From Bacteroidetes bacterium UBA2475 (GTDB lineage: Bacteria > Bacteroidota > Bacteroidia > B-17B0 > Aurantibacillaceae): DNA of 64,000 nucleotides. The position numbers and the translations under genes were made by a program. The DNA lies in NCBI GenBank assembly GCA_002342065.1, contig DDPF01000018.1, positions 62,001 through 126,000 of the forward strand, written 5' to 3'. Below the pieces are notes generated by a model. The model did not search any database. It worked only from the letters and a program-made list of their open reading frames with translations, and was not told the origin of the DNA. Every line of letters starts with the position of its first letter. Position 1 is the first letter of the stretch. This document shows, in pieces, positions 24,076-34,038 of this stretch.

Positions 24076-25017
24076 TTAAATTATTTTACCTGATTTTATA
24101 ATATGATCAATTAACGCGCCTTCTTTTAATGAATAGGTTGATACACGCATTTGAGGGATGTTGAAGGCTTTTATAATAACATCTATCATTAAACAGGAGA
24201 TCACGATCATATCAAAACGCATTGCTACCAAACCTTTGATCTTTCTTCGCTCTTCGAGTGTAGAATTTTTAATGAGTTTTGAAACATGAAGATAATCATT
24301 CATATTAATATCATAACAAGTCTTAGATTCAACTATCGGTTCGCCATTTAATTCACCATGAATTATTTCTACAATAGAATCAAAAGCACCGGATGAACCT
24401 ATTAATTCCATTGGCATAAATTCTTTTGCGGCTTCCATCAAGGGTGCAAGCTGCGTTTTCATGTGTTCTTTTATATCTGCAATTTCTTTAAGAGTGATAG
24501 GATCGGATGGTGAAAATTTTTCAAGCATGCGTGCAGCGCCAATAGGAAAACTTTGTTTCCATAATAAGCCTTTATTATTTGTGAGAATAAATTCGTTGCT
24601 GCCGCCGCCAATATCCATAATTAAAGACACAGTATCTTTTAGATCAACAGCTGCTTTATTTCCTAAATAAATTAATTCCGCTTCACGATCGCCGTTAATT
24701 ATTTCAACATCAATATTTGTTTGTCTTTTAACCTCTTCAATAAATTGTTTGCCATTATCAGCGTCCCTGATGGCTGAAGTTGCAAAAGCTAAAATTTTAG
24801 ATACGTTGTATTTAGAGATCTCATGTTTTAAAATTTTCATCGCATCCACCCCTCTTTTAAAAGGTTCGTCACCAATAAAACCTCTGTTAATTGAGCCCTG
24901 GCCGAGCTTTACAGGGATACGTGAGTTAAATACTTTTGAATATTTTTTTTGACTGTCGAACTCTACAATTAGTAAATTAAAGGTGTTCGTTCCGCAATCT
25001 ATTACAGCCAATCTCAT
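24076..25017 (-). CDS. Ppx/GppA family exopolyphosphatase
   Basis: A 313-residue cytoplasmic protein of the actin-like ATPase superfamily. The phosphate-binding motifs are VIDCGTNTFNLLI (N-terminus), ILAFATSAIRDADNG (about 78), and IMDIGGGSNEFIL (about 135). It lacks the C-terminal HD-like domain of longer Ppx proteins, so it is the short form. The family hydrolyses polyphosphate or pppGpp. It lies upstream of the sigma-54 regulator on the same strand with a 51-base gap and may share its transcript. Which of the two activities applies cannot be told from sequence. Confidence 0.92.
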   Translation of the reverse strand: MRLAVIDCGTNTFNLLIVEFDSQKKYSKVFNSRIPVKLGQGSINRGFIGDEPFKRGVDAMKILKHEISKYNVSKILAFATSAIRDADNGKQFIEEVKRQTNIDVEIINGDREAELIYLGNKAAVDLKDTVSLIMDIGGGSNEFILTNNKGLLWKQSFPIGAARMLEKFSPSDPITLKEIADIKEHMKTQLAPLMEAAKEFMPMELIGSSGAFDSIVEIIHGELNGEPIVESKTCYDINMNDYLHVSKLIKNSTLEERRKIKGLVAMRFDMIVISCLMIDVIIKAFNIPQMRVSTYSLKEGALIDHIIKSGKII

Positions 25018-25108
25018 TTGTTAAAAATAACGCTTTTTTAATACAAATCTTTCGTTTTTTGGGCGATTTCACTATATTTATAATATCTAACTAACCCAAT
25101 TAATTGAT

Positions 25109-28100
25109 ATGAAAAAACTTTTATCAGCAATTATTATTTGCTTGTGCTTAAATTCCTTGTTTGCACAAACCGTTTATAAACACCAGGTTGATGGCGAAAT
25201 TTATGTAAAATTTACGAAAGCCGCCTTAAAGGAAGTTTCTAAGGAAAACCCTAATAATATTCCACTTTCAAAACTAACCTCTGTTAGTAAACTATTGACT
25301 AAATATGGTGTAACCAGGGCTTACAAACCTTTTTACCAGGCGGATGACGATGCAAAACTTCCATACATTTTAAAATTTGAATTTTCTCAGATAACTAAAG
25401 TAGAAGATTTTATCAATGAATTGAGAAATGTAACAGGGGTTGAATATGCCGAGAAAGTTAGTTTAAATACTGTTGATGCATTACCAAACGATCCTACTTT
25501 TGGAACACATCTTAATCAAATAAATGCGCAAAACGCGTGGAATGTGTTTAACAGCACAGCTAACGGAAATTCCAACATCACAGTTGCTATTGTTGATAAC
25601 GCAGTGTCATGGACGCATACCGATCTTGTTGCAAATACTTTTACAAATACCCTTGAAATTGCCGGAAATTTAATTGATGATGATGGCAACGGTTATGTTG
25701 ATGACAGAAATGGCTGGGATGCCGCTGACAATGATAATAATCCAATTCCATCTAATCTTGGAATGAATCATGGCTCGCATTGCGCCGGAATAGCTGGTGC
25801 AAGAACAGACAATGGTGTTGGTATAGCATCTATTGGTTGGAACATAAAAATAATTCCGGTAAAATGTCAAACCAATACAGGAAGTACAACCGGTATTGCT
25901 GCGGGTTACCAGGGCATAATTTATGCTGCTAAAATGAAAGCGCGTGTTATATCTTGTTCGTGGGGTGGCGCCAGTACAGCCTCATCAGCAGAACAATCAG
26001 TTATTGATTATGCGTGGAACAGAGGTTGTATAGTAGTTTGCGCTGCAGGTAATGATAATAATAGTATTCTACATTATCCCGGCGCATACAACAATTCGTA
26101 TTGCGTTGCATCTGTTTCAACATCCAATGTTAAGTCAGGTTTTTCATGTTTTGGTACTTGGGTAGATATTTCTGCTCCGGGAGAGAATATTACTAGTACA
26201 GGAACCAGTAACAACTACTTTGGTTCGTCAGGAACATCAATGGCAACTCCATTAGTTGCAGGGTTGGCAGGTTTAATGTTATCTAAATGTCCGTTTATGA
26301 CGCAAACAGATGTTTTAAATTGTATCTCAAGCACGGCAGTAAATATTTACACTATTGGAGCTAACGCAACTTATTCTACAGGATTACAATTAGGCGCAGG
26401 AAGAATTGAAGCTTTTCAAGCCATGAATTGCGCTGCTGCGTTTTTAACCTTACCACCTATTGCTAATTTTTATACGCTGACAAGAAATACATGTCCTAAC
26501 GTAAATATTTCTTTTATTGACAGTTCATTATACGCACCAACCAATTTTACCTGGACCTTCCAGGGCGGAACTCCGGCTACCTCAACGTCCTCTAACCCCA
26601 GTGTTTTTTGGGCCACACCCGGAACTTATTCTGTTTCTTTAATTGCAGCAAATGCTAATGGAAGTAATCTAAAAACAAAAACATCTTACATTACTATTGC
26701 AGGACCAATTGCTTTACCTCTGCAAGAAGGTTTCCAGGCTACACAATTTTTACCACCTAACTGGACACCTTTCAACATTTATAATGACGCAAATTATTTT
26801 ACGCGTGTAACCGGACCAACCCTTGGAGGATTTGGAACCAGCACAGCTTGTGCAACGTACGATAATTATAATATTGACGCAGCACCCGACAGGGATGAAA
26901 TGCGAACACCGAAATATGTTTTTAGTAATGTAGCCAGTGCGCGTTTAAGATTTGATGTAGCATACCGACCATATGACGCTCAATATTCAGATACGCTTGA
27001 AGTAAGATTATCTACCAACTGCGGTGTTAGCTGGACGAGTATTTACAGTAAAGGTGGCACAACTTTATCAAGTGTTGCCGGAACATTACAAGCAAATATA
27101 TTTACACCAACAGCAGCGCAATGGCGCAAAGATACAATTGACGTTTCTGCATTAACGGCGGGACAAGGAAATGTTATGTTCAGCTTTGTTAACCGCGGAC
27201 ATTACGGACAAGCGCTTTACTTAGATAATATTAATCTTGCTTTTCCAACGCCAACTGTGAACTTCAATCTTACGCCAACAATTTGTGTTGGTGCGCCTAT
27301 GAATTTATTGAATACCAGTGTTGGCGCATCAAGCTACACCTGGACTATGACAGGCGGAACACCTGCCACTTCAACAGCCACTAACCCAACAGTATCGTAT
27401 GCCGCAACCGGAATTTACAGTATTACTTTATTAGGTATAAATGGCAACGTTACTTCATCTATTACAAAAACAGTTTCTGTTATTAATGGTCCAACAATTA
27501 CAGTTAACACACCAAGTGTGTGTGCAGGACAAACAGCTACTTTAACTGCGAGTGGCGCTACAGGTTATACCTGGACAGCGGGACCAACAGCACCAAGCAT
27601 GACAGCAAATCCTCTTACTACAACGGTTTACACTGTTACAGGAAGTAACGGAACCTGCTCGAGTGTTAAAACTGCAACCATTGTAATTACCACCGGACCG
27701 GTAATAAATGTAAATACACCAACTGTGTGTGCTTCAACTTCTGCAACATTAACTGCTACCGGCGCAACCAACTATACCTGGACAGCAGGACCATTAACAG
27801 CTAGTATGACTGCTTCACCATCAGTAACAACAGTTTATACTGTTACGGGAAATAACGGTAGTTGTTCAACGATTAAAACAGCAACAATTGTTGTAAATTC
27901 TAATCCAACGGTAACTGTAAATAATCAAACTATTTGTCCGGGTGGTACTGCAACAATTACTGCAACAGGCGCAACTACATATTCATGGAGTACAAGCTTT
28001 ACCGGTAATCCTTTAATAGTTTCGCCACCTGTAACAACAACATATAATGTAATAGGTACAACTTTAGGTTGCACCAATACCAAAACAGTTAGTGTTACAG

Positions 28101-29263
28101 TTGGAAGTTCTTTATCGGTTCTTATTACCACTAATCCTGCGTCTAAATGTGCCGCAGGGTCATCTACATTATCGGCAAGTGGTGCAACAAATTACACATG
28201 GACTCCTGGTGCCTCCAATGCAACATCAATTGTTGTTAATCAGCCAATTACCACTACTTATACATTGGTAGGTTCAAGTGGCGCATGTACAGGATCTACA
28301 ACTGCAACAGTTAGTGTAATTCCTACTCCATCATTTGCAATTGCAGCTTCACCTTCGCCAACAATTTGCGCGGGTAAATCAGTTACAATTACAGCAAGCG
28401 GATTTTATTCTGTATACACATGGTCTTCACCAAGCGCAACAACTTCGGCCTACTCAGTAACACCTGCAACTACAACAAATTATTCGGTTACCGGCTTTGG
28501 CACCGGCGGTTGCACCACAAGCAGTGTTGTTGCTATTACAGTAGTAAATAATCCTTTAACATCATTAACATCTACTAACGCAAATTGTAGCAATCCTTGT
28601 TCAGGAATTGCAAATGGAATAACAACGTTAGGAACTGCTCCCTACTCATATAGTTTAACAGGCGGTTCGTGTACTTCGTTACCTTGCTCGAGTTTATGTG
28701 CAGGTAACTACACGCTAGTAACAAATGATGCTTTTGGTTGTACTACTTCTAATAGCTTCTCTATTACCGCGCCAACTAATAATTTATTGACCAATATTAC
28801 AGTAACTAATTCTGCATGCAGCAGTTGCTCAACAGGTATTGCAAATGTGAACGTTGCCGGCGGACTTGCCCCATACACTTACACATGGTCGCCAAGCGGT
28901 GGCAACGCTGCAACTGCAAGTAGTTTAGCTCCTGTTTGTTATACTGTGGTGGTAATGGACGCAAACGGTTGTTCTGTTTCAACATCAACTTGCGTTGGAT
29001 TTAGTACTGGATTACAAAATGCATTTAATGGTAGTGCCGCTTTACTGGTATATCCTAATCCTGCACAAAACAATGTTACTATAGAGTACCAGGGCGCAAT
29101 ATTTAATTATACTTTATACAATAACTTAGGACAGTTAATTGCAACAGATAAAAACAACATTGACAAAGCATTAATTAATTTAAATGAATTTGCAAAAGGT
29201 ATTTATTTAATTGAAGTGGAGATTGGAAAAGATAAAATAAGGAAGAAATTAATTGTTGAATAA
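25109..29263 (+). CDS. Large T9SS-secreted subtilisin-like serine protease (S8) with adhesive repeats
   Basis: A 1384-residue protein with signal peptide ending near LFAQ. The S8 domain (about 120-440) has an intact triad: Asp163 in VAIVDNAV, His221 in NHGSHCAGIA, Ser377 in GTSMATPLVAG. Then follow a PKD domain (about 449-530), a MAM-like choice-of-anchor J domain (about 534-711), a second PKD (about 714-790), five Ig-like repeats (about 792-1146, the first two nearly identical), two SprB-like repeats, and a type A T9SS sorting domain (about 1311-1384, LVYPNPAQNNVTIEY). It is expected on the cell surface, degrading proteins while binding a substrate or surface. The gene is transcribed alone and ends at a strong terminator. 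Confidence 0.94.
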   Translation: MKKLLSAIIICLCLNSLFAQTVYKHQVDGEIYVKFTKAALKEVSKENPNNIPLSKLTSVSKLLTKYGVTRAYKPFYQADDDAKLPYILKFEFSQITKVEDFINELRNVTGVEYAEKVSLNTVDALPNDPTFGTHLNQINAQNAWNVFNSTANGNSNITVAIVDNAVSWTHTDLVANTFTNTLEIAGNLIDDDGNGYVDDRNGWDAADNDNNPIPSNLGMNHGSHCAGIAGARTDNGVGIASIGWNIKIIPVKCQTNTGSTTGIAAGYQGIIYAAKMKARVISCSWGGASTASSAEQSVIDYAWNRGCIVVCAAGNDNNSILHYPGAYNNSYCVASVSTSNVKSGFSCFGTWVDISAPGENITSTGTSNNYFGSSGTSMATPLVAGLAGLMLSKCPFMTQTDVLNCISSTAVNIYTIGANATYSTGLQLGAGRIEAFQAMNCAAAFLTLPPIANFYTLTRNTCPNVNISFIDSSLYAPTNFTWTFQGGTPATSTSSNPSVFWATPGTYSVSLIAANANGSNLKTKTSYITIAGPIALPLQEGFQATQFLPPNWTPFNIYNDANYFTRVTGPTLGGFGTSTACATYDNYNIDAAPDRDEMRTPKYVFSNVASARLRFDVAYRPYDAQYSDTLEVRLSTNCGVSWTSIYSKGGTTLSSVAGTLQANIFTPTAAQWRKDTIDVSALTAGQGNVMFSFVNRGHYGQALYLDNINLAFPTPTVNFNLTPTICVGAPMNLLNTSVGASSYTWTMTGGTPATSTATNPTVSYAATGIYSITLLGINGNVTSSITKTVSVINGPTITVNTPSVCAGQTATLTASGATGYTWTAGPTAPSMTANPLTTTVYTVTGSNGTCSSVKTATIVITTGPVINVNTPTVCASTSATLTATGATNYTWTAGPLTASMTASPSVTTVYTVTGNNGSCSTIKTATIVVNSNPTVTVNNQTICPGGTATITATGATTYSWSTSFTGNPLIVSPPVTTTYNVIGTTLGCTNTKTVSVTVGSSLSVLITTNPASKCAAGSSTLSASGATNYTWTPGASNATSIVVNQPITTTYTLVGSSGACTGSTTATVSVIPTPSFAIAASPSPTICAGKSVTITASGFYSVYTWSSPSATTSAYSVTPATTTNYSVTGFGTGGCTTSSVVAITVVNNPLTSLTSTNANCSNPCSGIANGITTLGTAPYSYSLTGGSCTSLPCSSLCAGNYTLVTNDAFGCTTSNSFSITAPTNNLLTNITVTNSACSSCSTGIANVNVAGGLAPYTYTWSPSGGNAATASSLAPVCYTVVVMDANGCSVSTSTCVGFSTGLQNAFNGSAALLVYPNPAQNNVTIEYQGAIFNYTLYNNLGQLIATDKNNIDKALINLNEFAKGIYLIEVEIGKDKIRKKLIVE

Positions 29264-29282
29264 TAAAAAATAAATTTCATTT

Positions 29283-29313
29283 AAAAAGCCGGAAAAAATT
29301 TTCCGGCTTTTTT
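29283..29313. terminator. Bidirectional Rho-independent terminator
   Basis: AAAAAGCCGGAAAA pairs with TTTTCCGGCTTTTTT. The tail is T-rich on the plus strand and, read from the other strand, also ends in a T-run. It separates the protease gene from the convergent glycosyltransferase gene, whose stop codon it touches. Confidence 0.9.
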
Positions 29314-30283
29314 ATTTTAAGTCCTTGATCACCGAGAGATCTATATCATTCATACATCTAAAATGTTTTTGCGGGCAGCGCTTGTAACCCAGCTTAGAAC
29401 AAGGGCGGCAATACAATCCTTTAACTTCTAATATTTTATTTTCGCTATTTGGTAAATAAGGTGCCATGCCAAATTCAGGAATTGTATTTCCCCAAACAGA
29501 AACTATTTTTTTATCGTATGCTGAAGCAATGTGCATCAAGCCTGTATCTGATGTAATTACCCATTCGCATTGCTCAATAATTGAGGCGCTTTGATTGATA
29601 GAATATTGCCCACACACATTAACGATCTGTGGAAATTGTTTTTGCAATTCGTCTGCAATTGGTTTATCCTCTTTTCCTCCTAAAACTATAATAGGTAGTT
29701 TAACTGTGTTACAAATTTCTGCTAGTTTATTTAAAGGAATTTTTTTTGTATAGTATGAGCCACCCACTACCAAAGCAATAAATTTTTTTTGCGAATTGAA
29801 AGGAAGTAAAGATGCAACATCCACTTTTTCATTTTCATGAATAAAATAGTCAAGGCCTTTGCTATCGTTAGTAACATCAATTGGCGCGATTGTCTCAAAA
29901 TACCGGTCAACAATGTGTATGTCCGGTAATTTATTTATTTGTTTAAGTTTTACAGCTAAGAATTTCTGAATATTCAGTTTGTTAAACGAAAAACTCTTTA
30001 CTTTTAATTTTTGCTTTAAGCGAAGGCTCCGAAGGTTCTTGTGAAGATCTATCAATACATCGTAATTCTCTGCTTTAAGCTGGTCATACAATTCAGAAAC
30101 ATCTTCTTTAAAAGTATACAGCTTATCAATATTAGGATTATGAATTAAAACACTTTTAAAAGCCTCTTTTGTAACAAAATGAACCTCGGTACCATTTAGT
30201 TGTTTTTTAGCACAACGAATTACGGGTGTAGTTAAAACAATATCACCTATAGAGCTAAAACGGATTATGAGTATTTTTTTCAA
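29312..30283 (-). CDS. Glycosyltransferase family 9 (heptosyltransferase-like)
   Basis: A 323-residue two-domain GT-B enzyme. Motifs: KKILIIRFSSIGDIVLTTPV at the N-terminus, FIALVVGGSYYTKK in the linker, and WVITSDTGLMHIASAYDKKIVSVWGNT in the C-terminal nucleotide-binding half. A cysteine cluster near the C-terminus (YCRPCSKLGYKRC) is a common feature of Bacteroidota members. These enzymes transfer heptose or a related sugar from a nucleotide donor to the LPS core at the inner membrane. The start is a TTG, because no ATG precedes KKILII. It follows the EamA transporter gene by 26 bases, probably in one operon. Confidence 0.9.
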   Translation of the reverse strand: MKKILIIRFSSIGDIVLTTPVIRCAKKQLNGTEVHFVTKEAFKSVLIHNPNIDKLYTFKEDVSELYDQLKAENYDVLIDLHKNLRSLRLKQKLKVKSFSFNKLNIQKFLAVKLKQINKLPDIHIVDRYFETIAPIDVTNDSKGLDYFIHENEKVDVASLLPFNSQKKFIALVVGGSYYTKKIPLNKLAEICNTVKLPIIVLGGKEDKPIADELQKQFPQIVNVCGQYSINQSASIIEQCEWVITSDTGLMHIASAYDKKIVSVWGNTIPEFGMAPYLPNSENKILEVKGLYCRPCSKLGYKRCPQKHFRCMNDIDLSVIKDLK

Positions 30284-30309
30284 ATTTACCTTGAGATAGT
30301 TAAAGATAA

Positions 30310-31206
30310 TTATTTATTCTGAAACGGTCTTTTATCATTTAAACGCCTTAAATATGAATTTAAGAAGATAGCGAGTAAAATGATCAAAACACCAATATAG
30401 AACGTAGGTTTTACTTCTTTATTCTCATTATAGAATAATATTGCCCAAATAATACCGTAAACAGTTTCGAGGTTAACAGTAAGCACAATGGTATAAGGAC
30501 TAATATATTTAGAAAGATCTACCGAGGCAATAAAAGGAAAGACCGTGCATACCAGGCTTAATAATAAAAGTCCTACGATCGAGTAATTATCCAGCACAAA
30601 AAACTCAGCTTTAAAGTTTCCATTTACAGTTAAAAACAGAGTGAGGCCAATAAGTGCCGCACTTAATTCATAAAAACTAATAACGCCCGGCCTTAATTTG
30701 TGCGCCATGATGCCGTTGAATACACCAAATAAAGAAGAGGTGAATGCTGCGCCAATTCCCAATAAGATACCTATCCAATAGTGCGTTTCGATTGAAAAAA
30801 TAAGAGCAATAGCACCCATAATAATAAGACCAATAATTACTTCATAAAAACGGATGCGGCGTTTATACAGAATTGGTTCGATAATAGAGCTGAATAAAGT
30901 CCCGGTACTAAAGGCCACCATGGTTACACTAATGTTTGATTCTTTTATAGCGCCATAGAACATGAGCCAATGAACCATAATGATGATGCCTATTCCACTT
31001 AACTGCCAAAGGTGTTTGAATGAGATCTTGAGATCATGCTTTGTGATCTTTAAATACAAGAACATAACACCAACTGTTATAAGAATGCGAAACCAAACCA
31101 ATTGGTAAGCGTCGGCACTTATAAATCTCCCTAAAACAGGAGAAAAACCCCAAATAAATACAATTATATGAAGCAGAAAATAATGTTTATTTATACCTTT
31201 AAACAT
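30310..31206 (-). CDS. EamA/DMT superfamily transporter
   Basis: A 298-residue inner-membrane protein with ten hydrophobic segments arranged as two repeated EamA halves. The first (from FLLHIIVFIWGFSPVLGRF) and the second (from LGIGAAFTSSLFGVFNG) each end in a basic cytoplasmic loop. Such proteins export amino acids, nucleotides or other metabolites; the substrate is not predictable. The start ATG (31206) is divergent from the cysteine desulfurase start, 33 bases away, so the two share a very small control region. It precedes the GT9 gene on the same strand. Confidence 0.9.
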   Translation of the reverse strand: MFKGINKHYFLLHIIVFIWGFSPVLGRFISADAYQLVWFRILITVGVMFLYLKITKHDLKISFKHLWQLSGIGIIIMVHWLMFYGAIKESNISVTMVAFSTGTLFSSIIEPILYKRRIRFYEVIIGLIIMGAIALIFSIETHYWIGILLGIGAAFTSSLFGVFNGIMAHKLRPGVISFYELSAALIGLTLFLTVNGNFKAEFFVLDNYSIVGLLLLSLVCTVFPFIASVDLSKYISPYTIVLTVNLETVYGIIWAILFYNENKEVKPTFYIGVLIILLAIFLNSYLRRLNDKRPFQNK

Positions 31207-31239
31207 TGGAAGAATGAATGCAAAGATAATTTATTGAAG

Positions 31240-32364
31240 ATGATAAACAATTTAATTTATTTTGATAATAACGCTACAACACAAGTGGATAAAGAAGTTG
31301 TTGAAACGATCATTCCTTTTTTTGACCGTGAATATGGGAATGCCGCCAGTAAACTCCATGCTCTGGGATGGGCAGCACAGGTAGCAGTAGAAAAAGCCAG
31401 CGAGCAAATTGCCACTTTAATAAATTGTGAGCCAACCGAAATACTATTTACCTCAGGCGCTACAGAATCAGTTAACCTGGCTTTAAAAGGAATTTATGAA
31501 GCCTACGCTACAAAGGGCAACCACATTATTACCTGCAAAACAGAACACAAAGCTGTTTTAGACACTTGTTCGTACTTAGAGAATAAAGGTGCTAAGATCA
31601 CTTATCTTAATGTTGACAAAGAAGGCCTGATAGATATTGATGAATTAAAAACCAGTATACAAGCAACAACTATTTTGGTAAGTATTATGGCTGCCAATAA
31701 TGAAACAGGTGTAATACAACCATTAGAAAAAATTGCTGAGATCTGTACCGAAAAAAAAATTATATTTTTTAGCGACGCTACACAATTTGTTGGCAAAGAG
31801 CGTTGTGATATAACAGAACTTGGCGTGCATTGCATGGCCTTCAGTGCGCATAAAATGTACGGACCAAAAGGTATTGGTGCTTTGTATGTACGACGAAAAG
31901 ATCCACGGGTAAATTTAATTGAACAGATAAACGGTGGTGGACATCAAAACGGAAAACGCTCGGGCACTTTGAATGTACCACTGATTGCGGGATTTGGAAA
32001 ATCTGCTGAAATTTTTTCAAGTAATTTTTGGGAAATGGGTACACACATTTCTAAACTAAAAAACTATTTCGAACACCAGTTATTGGATATTGAAGGTTTA
32101 AGAATTAATGGTAGTACCAGGCATCGCGTTTATAATACCAGCAATTTGACATTCCCAAAAGAAAAAAAGGTTATAGGGCTGTTAAATAAATTTGCATTCT
32201 CAAGTGGTTCGGCATGCGCTTCAGCAAACCCAGAGCCTTCACATGTATTAAAAACCATGGGTTTAAGTGATGAAGAGATAAAAAATTCTTTTCGTTTTTC
32301 TTTCGGAAAAAATAATACACTTGATGAAGTAAAATTAATTGTAGAAGAAATCATGAAATTGTAA
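31240..32364 (+). CDS. Cysteine desulfurase (NifS/IscS-like)
   Basis: A 374-residue PLP-dependent enzyme that removes sulfur from L-cysteine for Fe-S clusters or thiolation. Visible: NLIYFDNNATTQV at the start, SGATESVNLALKG, H-x-A-V-L at the substrate side, the PLP lysine Lys205 in FSAHKMYGPKG, the RSGTLNVP motif, and the catalytic Cys326 in FSSGSACAS. I chose the ATG at 31240, whose product begins at the conserved YFDNNATT region. The open frame extends 24 codons further up to 31168 but overlaps the divergent EamA start. No IscU or SufE gene is adjacent, so the pathway branch (Isc, Suf or tRNA) is open. Confidence 0.93.
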   Translation: MINNLIYFDNNATTQVDKEVVETIIPFFDREYGNAASKLHALGWAAQVAVEKASEQIATLINCEPTEILFTSGATESVNLALKGIYEAYATKGNHIITCKTEHKAVLDTCSYLENKGAKITYLNVDKEGLIDIDELKTSIQATTILVSIMAANNETGVIQPLEKIAEICTEKKIIFFSDATQFVGKERCDITELGVHCMAFSAHKMYGPKGIGALYVRRKDPRVNLIEQINGGGHQNGKRSGTLNVPLIAGFGKSAEIFSSNFWEMGTHISKLKNYFEHQLLDIEGLRINGSTRHRVYNTSNLTFPKEKKVIGLLNKFAFSSGSACASANPEPSHVLKTMGLSDEEIKNSFRFSFGKNNTLDEVKLIVEEIMKL

Positions 32365-32413
32365 TCTGATTAAAAGCCCAGAGAACGCAATTTTTTTTGG
32401 CTATTTTTAACCC

Positions 32414-32836
32414 ATGAAAATTAACTTTTTTTTCTGCCTCTTATTTTTAGGTATTTTTTCTTTTGGTCAATCTTTAAAGATCAATGTTTCGGGCATCAGA
32501 AATAGTTCCGGTACAATTCGTCTGGCTTTTTACACTACGTCAGAAAGTTTTGAAAAGGAAAAACCTTTATTAATTAGGATTGAACCTAAAACAGGAATAG
32601 AGAATGGAGTTTTGAAGATAAATTATACTGATATAAAAGTCGGTATTTATGGAATTGCTATTTTGGATGATGAGAATAGTAATCAAAAAATGGATTACGG
32701 TTGGGTATTACCTAAAGAAGGTTTTGGCTTTTCGGATTATTATCATACAGGTATGACGCGACCAAAATTCGAAAGCTTTGATTTTATTCTAAAAAATGAA
32801 ATCAAAACGGTGAGTATTAAATTAAGGTATTTATAG
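32414..32836 (+). CDS. DUF2141 family exported protein
   Basis: A 140-residue protein with signal peptide (MKINFFFCLLFLGIFSFGQ). The rest is a DUF2141 beta-sandwich: LKINVSGIRNSSGTIRLAFY, then GIYGIAILDDENSNQKMDYGW and the PKEGFGFSDYYHTGMTRPKF stretch, which carries the family's glycine- and aromatic-rich signature. The function is unknown; it is found in many proteobacteria and Bacteroidota, often near envelope genes. It lies 49 bases after the cysteine desulfurase on the same strand. A weak ACAG/CTGT hairpin follows the stop. Confidence 0.88.
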   Translation: MKINFFFCLLFLGIFSFGQSLKINVSGIRNSSGTIRLAFYTTSESFEKEKPLLIRIEPKTGIENGVLKINYTDIKVGIYGIAILDDENSNQKMDYGWVLPKEGFGFSDYYHTGMTRPKFESFDFILKNEIKTVSIKLRYL

Positions 32837-32963
32837 AACAGGTTTTCTGTTTTAATATCTATGTTATTCGTTAGCGCGGATTTTTAATCCTTATTGGGAT
32901 CAGGGGATTAACTAACTTCTGCAAGGTGTTTAGGGTTGCTAAGGAATAAGGCCTGTTATAGTG

Positions 32964-32987
32964 TTTTACAGTGATTTTACTGTAAAA
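32964..32987. repeat. Perfect 9-bp palindrome in the 32.8-33.0 kb spacer
   Basis: TTTTACAGT and ACTGTAAAA close a GATTTT loop. There is no T-tract on either side, so it is not a canonical terminator. It lies between convergent genes (DUF2141 and ATP-grasp). The rest of this 176-base spacer holds only a degenerate GGATTTTTAATCC palindrome. Confidence 0.6.
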
Positions 32988-33012
32988 TGTAGGGAACGGT
33001 TTTGTCGTAAAC

Positions 33013-34038
33013 TCATTTTTTTAGCACAACAAACTTCCAATAACTCTTTATGATTAGTAGAAATGAAACGGGTTTGAATCCTAGTTTCATATTTCCTTTG
33101 GATATATCAGCTAAGCGTTTCCAATGACTTAGTAAATCTTTATAAGCTTTATTAAGAGTTAATGATGGGTCGTAAATATGTCCGGGTTCTGAACTTGCAC
33201 CGTTAAGTTCCATAATTCGAATGTTTTTCCCTTGATACAAGTCCTCAATGCTCTTTACTTTTAAATCAAATCTTCCATAATAGAATCCTTTGATCGGCAA
33301 ACATATTTCATCAAATACCTCATTTAATTTTTCGCTAATAAGAAAATTATTATCAATAAATTTTGTTCCTCTACAATGATTGCCAATGGGTTCTAATAGT
33401 TTTACTTCTCCTTCTTTAAGAATGTTATTCATTTCATCATCCAGTTCTAAGCTTATACGATCGATTTGAAATCTTGCCCGCAAACTTTTTTGCATTAATT
33501 CAAGTATGGTTGATTTTCCATCCCCCATTACACTTAAAAACTCCTTTAATGTAATTGAAGTTAGTTTACCTTTTTGGAGATCAGGCATCCTGCTGTATAA
33601 AACACCCAGTTCAATTTCGTAATCAATATATTCTTGAATAATGTATTTCGACTTTGATTTTACATGATAAAGTATAAGCTCGTGTTGATTATGAATTAAT
33701 GTTACTTGGTTTCCTCGTTCGCCCACATCTGGTTTTGCAATTACCGGATAGGTAAGATCTATTTCCTTCATCCGCGCCAAAATATCACTAAAATTATTTG
33801 AATTATCAATTGAAATAGCTTTTGGTAAATATTGTTTGTCAATTAAACTTAAGATCTCCGTTTTACTTTCACCATAAAATCCGCCTAGCTCTATTCCGGG
33901 GTTTGCAACTGTAAAATAGGCAAGCGATTTGTTTTTAACTGCAAGATACAACCAATAAGGAAGTACGGGTAAATAAAATAACCACCAAGGCCAGTATTCA
34001 TATCTACTGAATTTCGCTATGAATAGAGGAACTCTCAT
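33013..34038 (-). CDS. ATP-grasp domain protein
   Basis: A 341-residue protein. Residues 1-110 include a hydrophobic stretch (YWPWWLFYLPVLPYWLYLAV, about 15-34) that may be membrane-associated, and GIELGGFYGESKTEIL. Residues about 85-310 form an ATP-grasp domain with PVIAKPDVGERG (ATP phosphate loop), SVMGDGKST and the Mg-binding RIMELNGASSEPGHIYDP motif. The family ligates a carboxylate to an amine or thiol at the expense of ATP; D-Ala-D-Ala ligase is the prototype. The substrate is unknown. The ATG overlaps the TAA of the NRDE gene (TAATG), so these two are translationally coupled in a minus-strand operon with YceI and DinB. Confidence 0.86.
   Translation of the reverse strand: MRVPLFIAKFSRYEYWPWWLFYLPVLPYWLYLAVKNKSLAYFTVANPGIELGGFYGESKTEILSLIDKQYLPKAISIDNSNNFSDILARMKEIDLTYPVIAKPDVGERGNQVTLIHNQHELILYHVKSKSKYIIQEYIDYEIELGVLYSRMPDLQKGKLTSITLKEFLSVMGDGKSTILELMQKSLRARFQIDRISLELDDEMNNILKEGEVKLLEPIGNHCRGTKFIDNNFLISEKLNEVFDEICLPIKGFYYGRFDLKVKSIEDLYQGKNIRIMELNGASSEPGHIYDPSLTLNKAYKDLLSHWKRLADISKGNMKLGFKPVSFLLIIKSYWKFVVLKK

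Noticed and set aside
31168..31239. A 24-codon extension of the cysteine desulfurase
   Set aside because: It overlaps the divergent EamA start and lies before the conserved family N-terminus.
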